A DNA stretch of 64,000 nucleotides from Mycobacterium sp. GA-1285. GTDB lineage: Bacteria > Actinomycetota > Actinomycetes > Mycobacteriales > Mycobacteriaceae. Where the stretch lies: the NCBI RefSeq assembly GCF_001499905.1, contig NZ_LQIS01000053.1, positions 124,001-188,000 on the forward strand, written 5' to 3'. The notes beneath the pieces are model-generated. The model did not search any database, had not been told where the DNA came from, and saw only the letters and a list, made by a program, of their open reading frames with translations. A program made the position numbers and the translations under genes. This document shows positions 8,148-16,934 of this stretch, piece after piece; within the stretch, counting starts at the first letter, position 1; every line of letters starts with the position of its first letter.

Positions 8148-8957
8148 TCAGCCCTGGTTGATCTGCGGGGGCTTGGGCGCGGGAATGCCGGCCGCCCCGA
8201 GGTTGGCATCCCACGCCTTCTTCCAAGCGCCCTCCTGCTCCATCTTCGCCAGGGCGTCGTTGATCTGGGTCAGCAGCTCGGAATCGCCTTTCTTCAAACC
8301 GATCCCGTAGCGCTCCTCGGAGAAGGTGCCGCCGACGACCTTGAACTCACCCGGACTCTGCGCCGCATAACCCGCCAGGATCACCTCGTCCGTTGTCACC
8401 GCATCGATGGCGCCGTTCTTCAACGCTTCGACACACGCCGAGTACGTGTCGTACTGCTGCAGCTGCACGCCGGGGAACTTGTCTTTGATCCGTTGCGCGG
8501 GTGTCGATCCCGATACCGAACACAACTTCTTGTTGTTCTGCAACGACGCCTCACCGGTGATGTCGGTGTTGTCGGCGCGCACCAACAGGCTCTGCCCGGT
8601 GATCAGGTACGGCCCGGCGAAGTCGACCTTCTCCTTGCGCGCGTCGGTGATCGAGTACGTTGCGACGATGTATTTCACCTGACCGTTCTGGATCAACGTC
8701 TCGCGCTGTCCGGACGGGGCTTCCTTCCACTCGATCTTGTCCTCGGGATAGCCCAGTTGTTGGGCGACGTACTTGGCCACGTCGACGTCGAAGCCGCTCA
8801 TCGTGCCGTTGGGATTCTTCAGTCCCAGCCCGGGCTGGTCGAACTTGGTGCCGATGACGATCGTGTCACCGTCGCCCCCGCCGCACGCGGTGGCCGACAG
8901 TGGCAGCGCGACGGCGAGCGCGAGCGCTCCCAGAACGCGCTTGGAAATCGATGGCAT
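8148..8957 (-). CDS. gluB: Glutamate-binding lipoprotein GluB
   Basis: The 269-residue extracellular solute-binding protein (family 3) has a lipoprotein signal ending LSATAC, with Cys25 as the likely lipidated residue. After it come KFDQPGLGLKNPNGTMSGFDVDVAKYVA and QRETLIQNGQVKYIVATYSITDAR, the ligand-binding segments of amino-acid binding proteins, and DAVTTDEVILAGYA in the second lobe. It captures substrate outside the membrane and hands it to GluCD. It is 17 bp downstream of gluA. Glutamate specificity is inferred from gene order and similarity to the corynebacterial system. Confidence 0.9.
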   Translation of the reverse strand: MPSISKRVLGALALAVALPLSATACGGGDGDTIVIGTKFDQPGLGLKNPNGTMSGFDVDVAKYVAQQLGYPEDKIEWKEAPSGQRETLIQNGQVKYIVATYSITDARKEKVDFAGPYLITGQSLLVRADNTDITGEASLQNNKKLCSVSGSTPAQRIKDKFPGVQLQQYDTYSACVEALKNGAIDAVTTDEVILAGYAAQSPGEFKVVGGTFSEERYGIGLKKGDSELLTQINDALAKMEQEGAWKKAWDANLGAAGIPAPKPPQINQG

Positions 8958-8973
8958 TGGAGATTCCTTTCGA

Positions 8974-9702
8974 CTAGTGGTGAAGGATCTTGCCGAGAAA
9001 GTCCTTGGCGCGGTCGCTTTGCGGAGTGGTGAAGAACTGATCGGGTTCGGCCGCCTCGACGATCGCGCCGTCGGCCATGAACACCACCCGGTTGGCGGCG
9101 CCGCGGGCGAACCCCATCTCGTGCGTCACGACCAACATCGTCATCCCGTCTTTGGCCAGCGACGTCATGACGTTGAGCACTTCGTTGATCATCTCGGGGT
9201 CCAGTGCGCTGGTCGGTTCGTCGAACAGCATCACCTTCGGGTTCATCGCCAGCGATCGCGCGATCGCCACCCGCTGTTGCTGGCCGCCGGACAGCTGCGC
9301 CGGGTACTTGTCGGCCTGGTTGGCAATGCCCACCCGCTCGAGCAGCTGCATCGCCTTGTCGCGGGCCTCGGCCTTCGACTTCTTGCGCACCTTCATCGGA
9401 GCCAGCGTGACGTTCTCGAGGATCGTCTTGTGGGCGAACAAGTTGAAGGACTGGAACACCATGCCCACATCGGACCGCAACTCGGCCAGCTTGCGTCCCT
9501 CCTGGGGCAGCACTTCGCCGTCGATCGCGATGGTGCCCGAATCGATGGCTTCGAGCCGATTGATGGTGCGGCACAACGTCGACTTACCCGAGCCCGACGG
9601 CCCCAGCACCACGATCACCTCACCGCGCTCCACCTCGAGGTTGATGTCCTTGAGCACATGCAGGTTGCCGAAGCGTTTGTTGACGTCCGAGATCGAGATC
9701 AT
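8974..9702 (-). CDS. gluA: Glutamate ABC transporter ATPase GluA
   Basis: The 242-residue ATPase has Walker A GPSGSGKST, Q-loop VFQSFNLF, signature LSGGQQQRVAIARSLA, Walker B VMLFDEPTSALDPE and the switch histidine in VVTHEMGFA. The ATG at 9702 (MISISDVNKRFG) gives the usual length and N-terminus. The frame is open further upstream, with an ATG at 9759, but the added residues look non-conserved. It leads the leftward gluABCD operon and is divergent from miaB. Confidence 0.93.
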   Translation of the reverse strand: MISISDVNKRFGNLHVLKDINLEVERGEVIVVLGPSGSGKSTLCRTINRLEAIDSGTIAIDGEVLPQEGRKLAELRSDVGMVFQSFNLFAHKTILENVTLAPMKVRKKSKAEARDKAMQLLERVGIANQADKYPAQLSGGQQQRVAIARSLAMNPKVMLFDEPTSALDPEMINEVLNVMTSLAKDGMTMLVVTHEMGFARGAANRVVFMADGAIVEAAEPDQFFTTPQSDRAKDFLGKILHH

Positions 9703-9859
9703 GGGCACCGTTGACCGAGTCGGATCGACCGCTTTTCCATCCGACCCGCTGGTTTCCATGGGTGCAGACCTTACCGAGGGAAAGGCATGGCTGCCCGGAA
9801 CCGGTGAATCCGCCCGGCTCGCCGCAGTGCCCGGTCCGTACCATGGGGCCGTGGCTTCG

Positions 9860-11413
9860 ATGGTGACGCGAGAGGGAGCGGCCCAGTGGGCCGTTCGCCG
9901 GCACGCACCCGGCGAGTCCTCACGTGAAGCGGCGAAGACCCGCACATACCAGGTCCGCACCTACGGCTGCCAGATGAACGTGCACGACTCGGAGCGACTC
10001 GCGGGATTGCTGGAGGGCGCAGGCTACCAACGCGCCGCCGACGGCGACGACGCCGACATCGTGGTGTTCAACACCTGCGCCGTACGCGAGAACGCCGACA
10101 ACAAGCTCTACGGCAACCTCAGCCACCTGGCGCCGCGCAAACGGGCCAACCCCGATATGCAGATCGCAGTCGGCGGCTGCTTGGCGCAGAAAGACCGCGC
10201 CGCCGTGCTGCGGCGGGCGCCGTGGGTCGACGTCGTCTTCGGCACCCACAACATCGGATCCCTACCCACGCTGCTCGAACGCGCCAGGCACAACAACGCG
10301 GCCCAGATCGAGATCGTCGAAGCGTTGCAGGAGTTCCCGTCCGCGTTGCCCGCCGCACGCGAATCCGCTTACGCCGCTTGGGTGTCGGTGTCGGTGGGGT
10401 GCAACAACACCTGCACGTTCTGCATCGTGCCCGCCCTGCGCGGCAAGGAAGTCGACCGCAGGCCCGGCGACGTTCTCGCCGAGGTGCAGACCCTCGTCGA
10501 ACAAGGGGTCCTCGAGATCACGCTGCTCGGCCAGAACGTCAACGCCTACGGCGTGTCCTTCGCCGACCCTGCCGAACCGCGGGACCGCGGTGCGTTCGCC
10601 AAACTTCTGCGAGCGTGCGGCGGCATCGACGGACTCGAACGGGTGCGGTTCACCTCACCGCACCCCGCGGAGTTCACCGACGACGTGATCGCCGCGATGG
10701 CCGAGACGCCGAATGTCTGCCCGACGCTGCACATGCCGCTGCAGTCCGGGTCCGACCACATCCTGCGGGCGATGCGACGGTCGTACCGCGCCGAGCGCTA
10801 TCTCGGCATCATCGACCGCGTCCGCGCGGCGATCCCGCATGCCGCGATCACGACCGATCTCATCGTGGGCTTCCCGGGGGAGACCGAGGAGGACTTCCAG
10901 GCGACGCTCGACGTCGTCGAGCAGGCGCGGTTCGCCAGCGCATTCACCTTCCAGTACTCCAAGCGGCCCGGCACCCCCGCCGCTGAGTTATCCGACCAGA
11001 TCCCCAAAGCCGTTGTGAGCGAACGCTATCAACGGCTGATCGACCTCCAGGAGCGGATCTCTCTGGAGGAGAACCGCGCGCTGGTCGGCGGCACCGTCGA
11101 AGTCCTGGTGGCCGCCGGCGAGGGCCGCAAGGACACCGCGACGGCCCGGATGTCGGGCCGGGCTCGCGACGGCCGCCTGGTGCACTTCAACCCGGACCGA
11201 CTCGACATCCGACCCGGTGATGTCGTGACCACGACCGTGACCGGTGCCGCACCGCACCACCTGATCGCCGATTCGACCGTGCACACCCATCGCCGCACCC
11301 GGGCGGGCGACGCCCACGCCGAAGGCTGGCGACCGCGCACGGGCGTGGGCCTGGGTATGCCGGGCTTCGGCGCACCGGCGACACCGGCGACCTCGACGGG
11401 ATGCACACGATGA
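9860..11413 (+). CDS. miaB: tRNA-2-methylthio-N6-dimethylallyladenosine synthase MiaB
   Basis: This radical-SAM methylthiotransferase (517 residues) turns i6A37 of tRNA into ms2i6A37. The N-terminal domain has three cluster cysteines, in TYGCQMNVHDSE, FNTCAVREN and VGGCLAQKD. The radical-SAM motif is GCNNTCTFCIVP, and a C-terminal TRAM domain (about residues 375-445) is followed by a His/Arg/Gly-rich tail. The ATG at 9860 is chosen; GTG at 9851 is an alternative. The frame is open much further upstream, but that part runs antisense through gluA. It acts on the product of MiaA, encoded 5 kb downstream. Confidence 0.95.
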   Translation: MVTREGAAQWAVRRHAPGESSREAAKTRTYQVRTYGCQMNVHDSERLAGLLEGAGYQRAADGDDADIVVFNTCAVRENADNKLYGNLSHLAPRKRANPDMQIAVGGCLAQKDRAAVLRRAPWVDVVFGTHNIGSLPTLLERARHNNAAQIEIVEALQEFPSALPAARESAYAAWVSVSVGCNNTCTFCIVPALRGKEVDRRPGDVLAEVQTLVEQGVLEITLLGQNVNAYGVSFADPAEPRDRGAFAKLLRACGGIDGLERVRFTSPHPAEFTDDVIAAMAETPNVCPTLHMPLQSGSDHILRAMRRSYRAERYLGIIDRVRAAIPHAAITTDLIVGFPGETEEDFQATLDVVEQARFASAFTFQYSKRPGTPAAELSDQIPKAVVSERYQRLIDLQERISLEENRALVGGTVEVLVAAGEGRKDTATARMSGRARDGRLVHFNPDRLDIRPGDVVTTTVTGAAPHHLIADSTVHTHRRTRAGDAHAEGWRPRTGVGLGMPGFGAPATPATSTGCTR

Positions 11414-12000
11414 CGGCTCCGGACGACAACGGTTTCGAGGAATTCAAAGGCGACATCGAGGCCGCCGAGCGGCGCGTGGCAGGCGAGATCGACCCCGGCG
11501 CGCGAGCCCTGGTGATCGCCATCGGAGTGTTCGTGCTGCTGTTGACGTTCTTGCTGCCGCACACCGGGGACGCACGCGGGCTGGACGTGCTCGTCGGCGG
11601 CGAGACCGCGGTGCGGGAGGGAATCACCCTGCCGTTGCGCGTATTCGCTTGGCTGGTACTGGTATTCGGCGTTGGCTTCTCGATGCTGGCGCTGCTCACC
11701 CGGCGTTGGGCGTTGGCCTGGATCGCGCTGGCGGGCTCGACCGTGGCGACGTTTCTCGGTTTGTTGGCGGTGTGGTCACGCCAGACCGCCCCCGAGCGCT
11801 ACCCGGGTCCGGGAATCGGGCTGATCATCGCCTGGATCGCGGTCGCGGTGGTGACGTTCCACTGGGCCAGGGCGGTGTGGTCGCGCACCGCGCTGCAGTT
11901 GGCCGCTGAGGAGGAACGACGCAGAGCGGTCGCCGAACAACAGAGGAAGGGTCTGCTCGACAATCTCGAGAAACCCGACGACCCGGACACGCCGAGCTGA
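11410..12000 (+). CDS. Conserved mycobacterial membrane protein (Rv2732c-like)
   Basis: The 196-residue protein has about four membrane segments (ALVIAIGVFVLLLTFLL; PLRVFAWLVLVFGVGFSML; ALAWIALAGSTVATFLGLL; IGLIIAWIAVAVVTFHWA) and a charged C-terminal helix rich in Glu and Arg. The start is taken at 11410, where ATGA overlaps the miaB stop, implying coupled translation; an in-frame ATG at 11401 is also possible. Position after miaB matches the uncharacterised Rv2732c. No catalytic motif is visible. Confidence 0.85.
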   Translation: MTAPDDNGFEEFKGDIEAAERRVAGEIDPGARALVIAIGVFVLLLTFLLPHTGDARGLDVLVGGETAVREGITLPLRVFAWLVLVFGVGFSMLALLTRRWALAWIALAGSTVATFLGLLAVWSRQTAPERYPGPGIGLIIAWIAVAVVTFHWARAVWSRTALQLAAEEERRRAVAEQQRKGLLDNLEKPDDPDTPS

Positions 12001-12046
12001 TCCAGTCCGCAACTGGTTCTGCTGCGAAACCGGACGAGTCGGCGAC

Positions 12047-13378
12047 CTAGCGGGTATTGCCGAGCGCCTCGGCGGCCGCGTCCGCCCACTGCCGCCACTG
12101 CTCGGCGTTGGCTCGCGCGTCCGCGGCGTCCTTGTCGCGCCCGGCTGCTGCCGCCTTCTCGGCCTGGCGCTCGTATTGTTCTGCGCGAGCCCGGAATTGA
12201 TCGGCGCGGGCCTGAGCCTCGGGGTCGACGCCGTGCGTCGGCGCCTCGCGGACCTTCTTCTCCACCGCGCGCAGGCGGCGTTCCAACTCCGCGCCGCGCT
12301 CGCGGGGCACTTTGCCGATGGCGTCCCACTTTTCGCCGATCACCCGCAGCGCGGCGCGCGCCGCCTCGAGATCGGAAGTGTCCAGCTTCTCCGCCTCGGC
12401 CAGCAGCGCCTCTTTGGCCTCCGCGTTGGCGCGGAACTCGGCGTCGCGCTCGGCACTGGCGGCGTTGCGCGCGCCGAAGAACTTGTCCTGGGCCGCCTTG
12501 AACCGCTGCCACAACGCGTCGTCGACGTCCTTGGCCGCGCGCCCGGCCGACTTCCATTCGGCCAGCAGCTCGCGGAACGCCGCACTGGTGGGGCCCCAGT
12601 CCGTCGAATCGGCCAACGCCTCGGCGCGCTCACACAGCGCCTCCTTGGCCTGCCGGGCGCCGGCGCGCTCGCGGTCGAGCTCGGCGAAGTGTGAGCCGCG
12701 TCTGCGGTTGAACTGCTCGCGCGCCGCCGAATACCGCTTCCACAGCGCGTCGTCGGTCTTACGGTCCAATCCGGTGATCGTGCGCCACTCGTCGAGGATC
12801 TCCCTCAGCCGGTCACCGGCGGCCTTCCACTGGGTGGAGTTCGCGGCGATGTCCTCGGCCTCGGCGGCCAGCGCTTCCTTGCGGACGGTCTGCGCGGCGC
12901 GCAACTCCTCGCGTCGGGCCTTCTCGGCCTGCGCCGTCTCGTCGGCATGGGTGATGATCGCCTGCAGACGCTGGGCGATCGCGTCGACGTCGCCGAGCAC
13001 GTGCGCCGTCGGCAGGGTCTCGGCCAGCGATTGGGCGGCCGCCTTGATCTTGCGGGCGTCGCCGGTGCCGGACTCGAGCCGCCTTTCCATCAGTGCGACC
13101 TCGGTCTGGAGGTCGTCGAACCGCCTGCCGAAGTGCGCGTAGGCCGCCTCGGTGTCGCCTGCCTGCCACGATCCGATGATCCGTTCGCCCGAGCCGGTGA
13201 TCAGCCACACGGTGCCGTCGGGGTCGACGCGGCCGAACCGATGCGGATCGCTGGTCGGGGGAGGGGCCACCATCGGTCCCGGCCGGACCGGCCGCGGCGC
13301 GGGTCCGGGACGTGGCGGTCCGGGCCGGGGAGCGGGTTTCGGCGCAGAGGACTGGTCCCCTGGCTGGCTGGTCGTCAT
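12047..13378 (-). CDS. DUF349 repeat protein (Rv2731-like)
   Basis: The 443-residue protein begins with a proline-rich, basic tract (about residues 10-45), then DPHRFGRVDPDGTVWLITGSG. The rest is a long coiled-coil-like region with DUF349 units, seen in repeats such as QWKAAGDRLREILDEWRTI, DALWKRYSAAREQFNRRR, AFRELLAEWKSAGRAAKDVDDALWQRF and KWDAIGKVPRERG. The C-terminus is Ala/Glu/Arg-rich. No enzymatic motif is visible; function unknown. It is convergent with the miaB-linked membrane gene and divergent from the DMT permease gene. It corresponds in place and composition to Rv2731. Confidence 0.88.
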   Translation of the reverse strand: MTTSQPGDQSSAPKPAPRPGPPRPGPAPRPVRPGPMVAPPPTSDPHRFGRVDPDGTVWLITGSGERIIGSWQAGDTEAAYAHFGRRFDDLQTEVALMERRLESGTGDARKIKAAAQSLAETLPTAHVLGDVDAIAQRLQAIITHADETAQAEKARREELRAAQTVRKEALAAEAEDIAANSTQWKAAGDRLREILDEWRTITGLDRKTDDALWKRYSAAREQFNRRRGSHFAELDRERAGARQAKEALCERAEALADSTDWGPTSAAFRELLAEWKSAGRAAKDVDDALWQRFKAAQDKFFGARNAASAERDAEFRANAEAKEALLAEAEKLDTSDLEAARAALRVIGEKWDAIGKVPRERGAELERRLRAVEKKVREAPTHGVDPEAQARADQFRARAEQYERQAEKAAAAGRDKDAADARANAEQWRQWADAAAEALGNTR

Positions 13379-13541
13379 GTCCGTAATCCTCGTGCCCTCC
13401 GCGGCGTACCGCGTACCTGCCGCGCAACGCGGCGCCTGATCGCTGTCCGAACGCTATTGAAACAGGTCGCCGGGGCGCGTGCGCACCGGTTTCCGCGATG
13501 ACCTGCCTAGGCTCGTCGCGACAACCTACGGAAGGACTGCG

Positions 13542-14426
13542 ATGGCCGTCACGGACGCTGCGGTGGATCTGGCCGTCGTTCTGGCACTCGGCGCCGCCGT
13601 GTTCGTGGCGATCGGCGACGTGATCCACCAGCGGCAGGCTCACGAGGTCGCCGACGAACCGGTGGGACATCTGGAGTTGTTCACCCGGCTGCTGCGCGAC
13701 CGGCGGTGGTGGCTGGGTAGCTTCGTGGCCGCCGCCGGGTTCGCGTTGCAGGCCGCCGCCCTGGGCCTGGGATCTGTCCTTCTCGTTCAGGCGCTGCTGG
13801 TCACGTCGCTGCTGTTCGCGCTGCCGATCCACGCCCGGCTCTCGCATCGCAGAGTGACGCGGTGGCAGTGGACGTGGGCGGCGTTGTTGGCGGGGTCGGT
13901 CGCGGTGATCGTGACGGTCGGCAACCCGACCGAGGGGCATTCCCGGGCCTCGTGGGAAACCTGGACGGAGGTGCTGGTGGTGCTGGTTCCGGCGTTGGTG
14001 CTGTGCGTGATCGGTGCCAACATCTGGGAGGGACCCGTCAGCGCGGTGCTGCTCGCGCTGGTGTCCGGAGCGTTGTGGGGGTTGTTCGCGGTGCTGACCA
14101 AAGGCGTCGTCGACCGTCTCGGCGACGGCCTGGAAGCGCTGTTGCGCACCCCGGAGCTGTACATCTGGGCCGTCGTGGCGGTCGCGGGCACGGCGTGGCA
14201 ACAGGCGTCGTTCCGCGCCGGGGCGCTGACCGCGTCGCTGCCGACGATGACGGTGGCCGAACCGGTGGTCGCCTCGGTGCTCGGTGTCGTGGTGCTGGGG
14301 GAGACGCTGCGGCCGGGTGAGGCCGGTTGGCTCACGCTGATCGCCGCGGTGGCGGTCATGGTGGTTTCGACGGCCGCGCTCGCCCGCGGTGAAGCCGCCA
14401 CGGCCGCCCAGCCCGCACCGCATTAG
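13542..14426 (+). CDS. DMT-superfamily integral membrane protein (Rv2729c-like)
   Basis: The 294-residue protein has around nine to ten membrane segments, starting with AVDLAVVLALGAAVFVAIGDVIHQ and including a second half with WAVVAVAGTAWQQASFRAG and EPVVASVLGVVVLGETL, a typical DMT/EamA-like pattern. The ATG at 13542 is preceded by GGAAGGA, a good ribosome-binding site. Substrate unknown. Position relative to miaA and dapF matches Rv2729c. Confidence 0.85.
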   Translation: MAVTDAAVDLAVVLALGAAVFVAIGDVIHQRQAHEVADEPVGHLELFTRLLRDRRWWLGSFVAAAGFALQAAALGLGSVLLVQALLVTSLLFALPIHARLSHRRVTRWQWTWAALLAGSVAVIVTVGNPTEGHSRASWETWTEVLVVLVPALVLCVIGANIWEGPVSAVLLALVSGALWGLFAVLTKGVVDRLGDGLEALLRTPELYIWAVVAVAGTAWQQASFRAGALTASLPTMTVAEPVVASVLGVVVLGETLRPGEAGWLTLIAAVAVMVVSTAALARGEAATAAQPAPH

Positions 14427-14436
14427 CGTGGACGGC

Positions 14437-15126
14437 GTGCTGAGCGCCATCGCGATCGTCCCGTCGGCACCGGTCATGGTGCCCGAACTCGCCGGCGGCG
14501 CGGCGCCGGAGCTGGCCGATCTGCGCGATGCGGTGTTCGCGGCGGTGGCCGGGCTCCCGCCGCGCTGGGTCGCTGTCGGGGTGGGGCGCTCCGATCGGGT
14601 CGTCGCTCCGCAACACGCCGGGACGTTCGCCGGCTACGGCGTCGACGTGCGGGTCGCCCTGTCTGCAGGCGTCGATGGCGATCCGGTCGCGCTTCCGTTG
14701 TGCGCGTTGATCACCGGTTGGCTGCGCGGGGCGGCCCGTGCCGATGCCTCCGCTGAAGTTCGGGTCTACGCCGTCGGCCACGACGTCGACGCGGCGTTGG
14801 CCCACGGCGGGCGGTTGCGCGCCGAGATCGACGAAGCGGGCGAGCCCGTCGGCGTCCTCGTCGTCGCCGACGGCTTCACCACGCTGACACCGGCCGCACC
14901 GGGAGGCTTCGACCCCGACACGATCGCCGTGCAAGCCGCGCTGGACGACGCGCTGGCCGGCGGGGACACCGCCCCGCTGACCCGATTGCCGGAGGCGGTG
15001 GTGGGACGGGTCGCCTACCAGGTGCTGGCGGGCCTCGTGGGTCCCGGCCCCCGGTCGGCCAAGGAGCTGTACCGCGGTGCGCCGTACGGCGTCGGCTATT
15101 TCACGGGGCTTTGGCAGCCGCGATGA
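14437..15126 (+). CDS. Conserved protein with class III extradiol dioxygenase-like (LigB) fold (Rv2728c-like)
   Basis: The 229-residue protein begins LSAIAIVPSAPVMVPELAGG, resembling the N-terminus of LigB/MEMO-type proteins; VGVGRSDRVV and VLVVADGFTTLT also fit. The usual metal-binding histidines are not clearly recognisable, so enzymatic activity should not be assumed. Start: GTG at 14437 (GTG at 14428 also possible), 10 bases after the stop of the permease gene. It lies 13 bp upstream of miaA in the same operon. Confidence 0.75.
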   Translation: MLSAIAIVPSAPVMVPELAGGAAPELADLRDAVFAAVAGLPPRWVAVGVGRSDRVVAPQHAGTFAGYGVDVRVALSAGVDGDPVALPLCALITGWLRGAARADASAEVRVYAVGHDVDAALAHGGRLRAEIDEAGEPVGVLVVADGFTTLTPAAPGGFDPDTIAVQAALDDALAGGDTAPLTRLPEAVVGRVAYQVLAGLVGPGPRSAKELYRGAPYGVGYFTGLWQPR

Positions 15127-15139
15127 ATTCTCGGACACG

Positions 15140-16048
15140 ATGACGCGGCCGATCGCGATCATCGGCCCCACGGGGACCGGTAAGTCGGCGCTGGCCCTGG
15201 ACGTGGCCGAACGGCTCAACGGCGAAGTCGTGAACGCTGACGCGATGCAGATGTACCGCGGCATGGACATCGGAACCGCGAAGCTGACGGTTCACGAGCG
15301 TCGCGGGATCCCGCACCATCAGCTCGACGTGCTCGAGGTGACGGAGACCGCGAGCGTGGCTCGCTACCAGCAATCTGCCGCAGCCGACGTCGAAGCCATC
15401 CTCGATCGCGGCGCGACTCCCGTCATCGTGGGCGGGTCGATGATGTATGTCCAATCGCTGCTGGACAATTGGACGTTCCCGGCCACCGAACCGGCGGTGC
15501 GCGCACGGTGGGAGCAGCGCCTCGCCGAGATCGGTGCGGCGGCTCTGCACCGGGAGCTGGCGCGTGTGGACGCCGACGCCGCGGCCTCCATCGCGCCCAC
15601 CGACGGGCGGCGCATCGTGCGCGCGCTCGAGGTGGTCGAACTTACCGGCCGGCCGTTCGCCGCATCGTTTCCCGTCATCGGCGCACCGCGCTGGGATGCC
15701 GCCATTATCGGACTTGATTGGCCCACAACGCTTCTCGACGAACGCCTGGCTCAGCGGACCGACAAGATGTTCGCCGACGGACTCGTCGACGAGGTGCGCG
15801 CGCTGCTGAAGCGTGGGCTGCGCGACGGGGTCACTGCCTCGCGGGCCCTGGGGTACGCGCAGGTCCTCGCCGACCTCGACGCCGGCGGCGACGGCTCCGC
15901 GGCACGGGAACCGACGTTCGTCGGCACCCGCCGCTATGTGCGTCGGCAACGGTCCTGGTTCCGCCGCGACCACCGCATCGTCTGGCTGGACGGCGCCGCC
16001 TCCGGCCTCGCGGAGGCGACGCTGCGGGTCTGGCGGGACGTACCCTGA
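15140..16048 (+). CDS. miaA: tRNA dimethylallyltransferase MiaA
   Basis: The 302-residue enzyme transfers the dimethylallyl group of DMAPP to A37 of tRNAs that read UNN codons. The P-loop GPTGTGKSALALDVA is at residues 10-24; DAMQMYRGMDIGTAK is the DSxQxYr-type substrate motif; GGSMMYVQSLL and the late ALGYAQVL plus RYVRRQRSWFRRD are also characteristic. ATG at 15140; the upstream extension overlaps the preceding gene and is not conserved. It sits 4 bp before dapF. MiaB completes the modification. Confidence 0.96.
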   Translation: MTRPIAIIGPTGTGKSALALDVAERLNGEVVNADAMQMYRGMDIGTAKLTVHERRGIPHHQLDVLEVTETASVARYQQSAAADVEAILDRGATPVIVGGSMMYVQSLLDNWTFPATEPAVRARWEQRLAEIGAAALHRELARVDADAAASIAPTDGRRIVRALEVVELTGRPFAASFPVIGAPRWDAAIIGLDWPTTLLDERLAQRTDKMFADGLVDEVRALLKRGLRDGVTASRALGYAQVLADLDAGGDGSAAREPTFVGTRRYVRRQRSWFRRDHRIVWLDGAASGLAEATLRVWRDVP

Positions 16049-16052
16049 ACAC

Positions 16053-16925
16053 GTGAGGTTCGCCAAGGGACATGGCACGCAGAACGACTTCGTGCTGCTA
16101 CCCGACCTCGACTTCGAGTTGACGTTGTCCCGGGCGGCGGTGACGGCGCTGTGTGATCGGCGACGCGGGCTGGGCGCCGACGGTGTGCTGCGGGTGACCA
16201 CCGCGCAGGCCGCGCAGCGCGCCGGATTGTTCGAACAACTGCCTGAGGGCGTCGTCGGCGACGACTGGTACATGGATTACCGCAACGCCGACGGATCGAT
16301 CGCGCAGATGTGCGGCAACGGGGTGCGAGTCTTCGCGCACTACCTGCGCGCCAGCGGCCTGGAGACCCGCGACGACTTCGTGGTGGGGTCGCTGGCGGGT
16401 CCGCGGCCGGTGGTGTTGCACTACTGGGACGCGACGAACGCCGACGTCACCGTCGAAATGGGCAAGGTGAACCAGTTGGGCAGCGGGGAGGCGATCGTCG
16501 GTGGAAGGCCGTTTGCCGGGCTCGCGGTCGACGTCGGCAACCCCCATCTGGCCTGCGTCGACCCGGACCTGTCGCCCGAGGAACTGTTCGCGCTCGACGT
16601 CGGGGCCCCGGTGTCCTTCGACGCCGCGATGTTCCCGGAGGGCGTCAACGTCGAGGTGTCGACCGCACCGGTGGACGGCGCGGTGACGATGCGTGTGCAC
16701 GAACGCGGCGTCGGCGAGACCCGGTCCTGCGGGACGGGCACCGTTGCCGCCGCGGTCGCGGCGTTGGCCTACTCCGGCGCCGCCACCGGCAGCCTCGATG
16801 TTCGTATCCCGGGCGGTGAAGTCTCGGTCACCGTCACCGAGGCCAGCAGTTTCCTGCGCGGGCCGTCGGTTCTGGTGGCCCACGGCGAGCTGTCCACGGA
16901 ATGGTGGAGCGTTGCTCAACGTTGA
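16053..16925 (+). CDS. dapF: Diaminopimelate epimerase
   Basis: The 290-residue enzyme converts LL- to meso-diaminopimelate for lysine and peptidoglycan synthesis. The two catalytic cysteines are visible: Cys87 (NADGSIAQMCGNG) and Cys226 (ETRSCGTGT), the same numbers I recall for the M. tuberculosis enzyme. The N-terminus VRFAKGHGTQNDFVLLPD is diagnostic and fixes the GTG start at 16053, four bases after the miaA stop. hflX follows 9 bp later. Confidence 0.97.
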   Translation: MRFAKGHGTQNDFVLLPDLDFELTLSRAAVTALCDRRRGLGADGVLRVTTAQAAQRAGLFEQLPEGVVGDDWYMDYRNADGSIAQMCGNGVRVFAHYLRASGLETRDDFVVGSLAGPRPVVLHYWDATNADVTVEMGKVNQLGSGEAIVGGRPFAGLAVDVGNPHLACVDPDLSPEELFALDVGAPVSFDAAMFPEGVNVEVSTAPVDGAVTMRVHERGVGETRSCGTGTVAAAVAALAYSGAATGSLDVRIPGGEVSVTVTEASSFLRGPSVLVAHGELSTEWWSVAQR

Positions 16926-16934
16926 TTGGGGTGC

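Noticed and set aside
9077..9859. Upstream extension of the miaB frame by about 260 codons
   Set aside because: It runs antisense through gluA; MiaB proteins normally start shortly before the TYGCQMN motif, so the start near 9860 is kept.
12813..14477. Minus-strand open frame of about 554 codons across the DUF349 and DMT permease genes
   Set aside because: Low-complexity Arg/Gln/His-rich product overlapping two conserved genes; a composition artefact.
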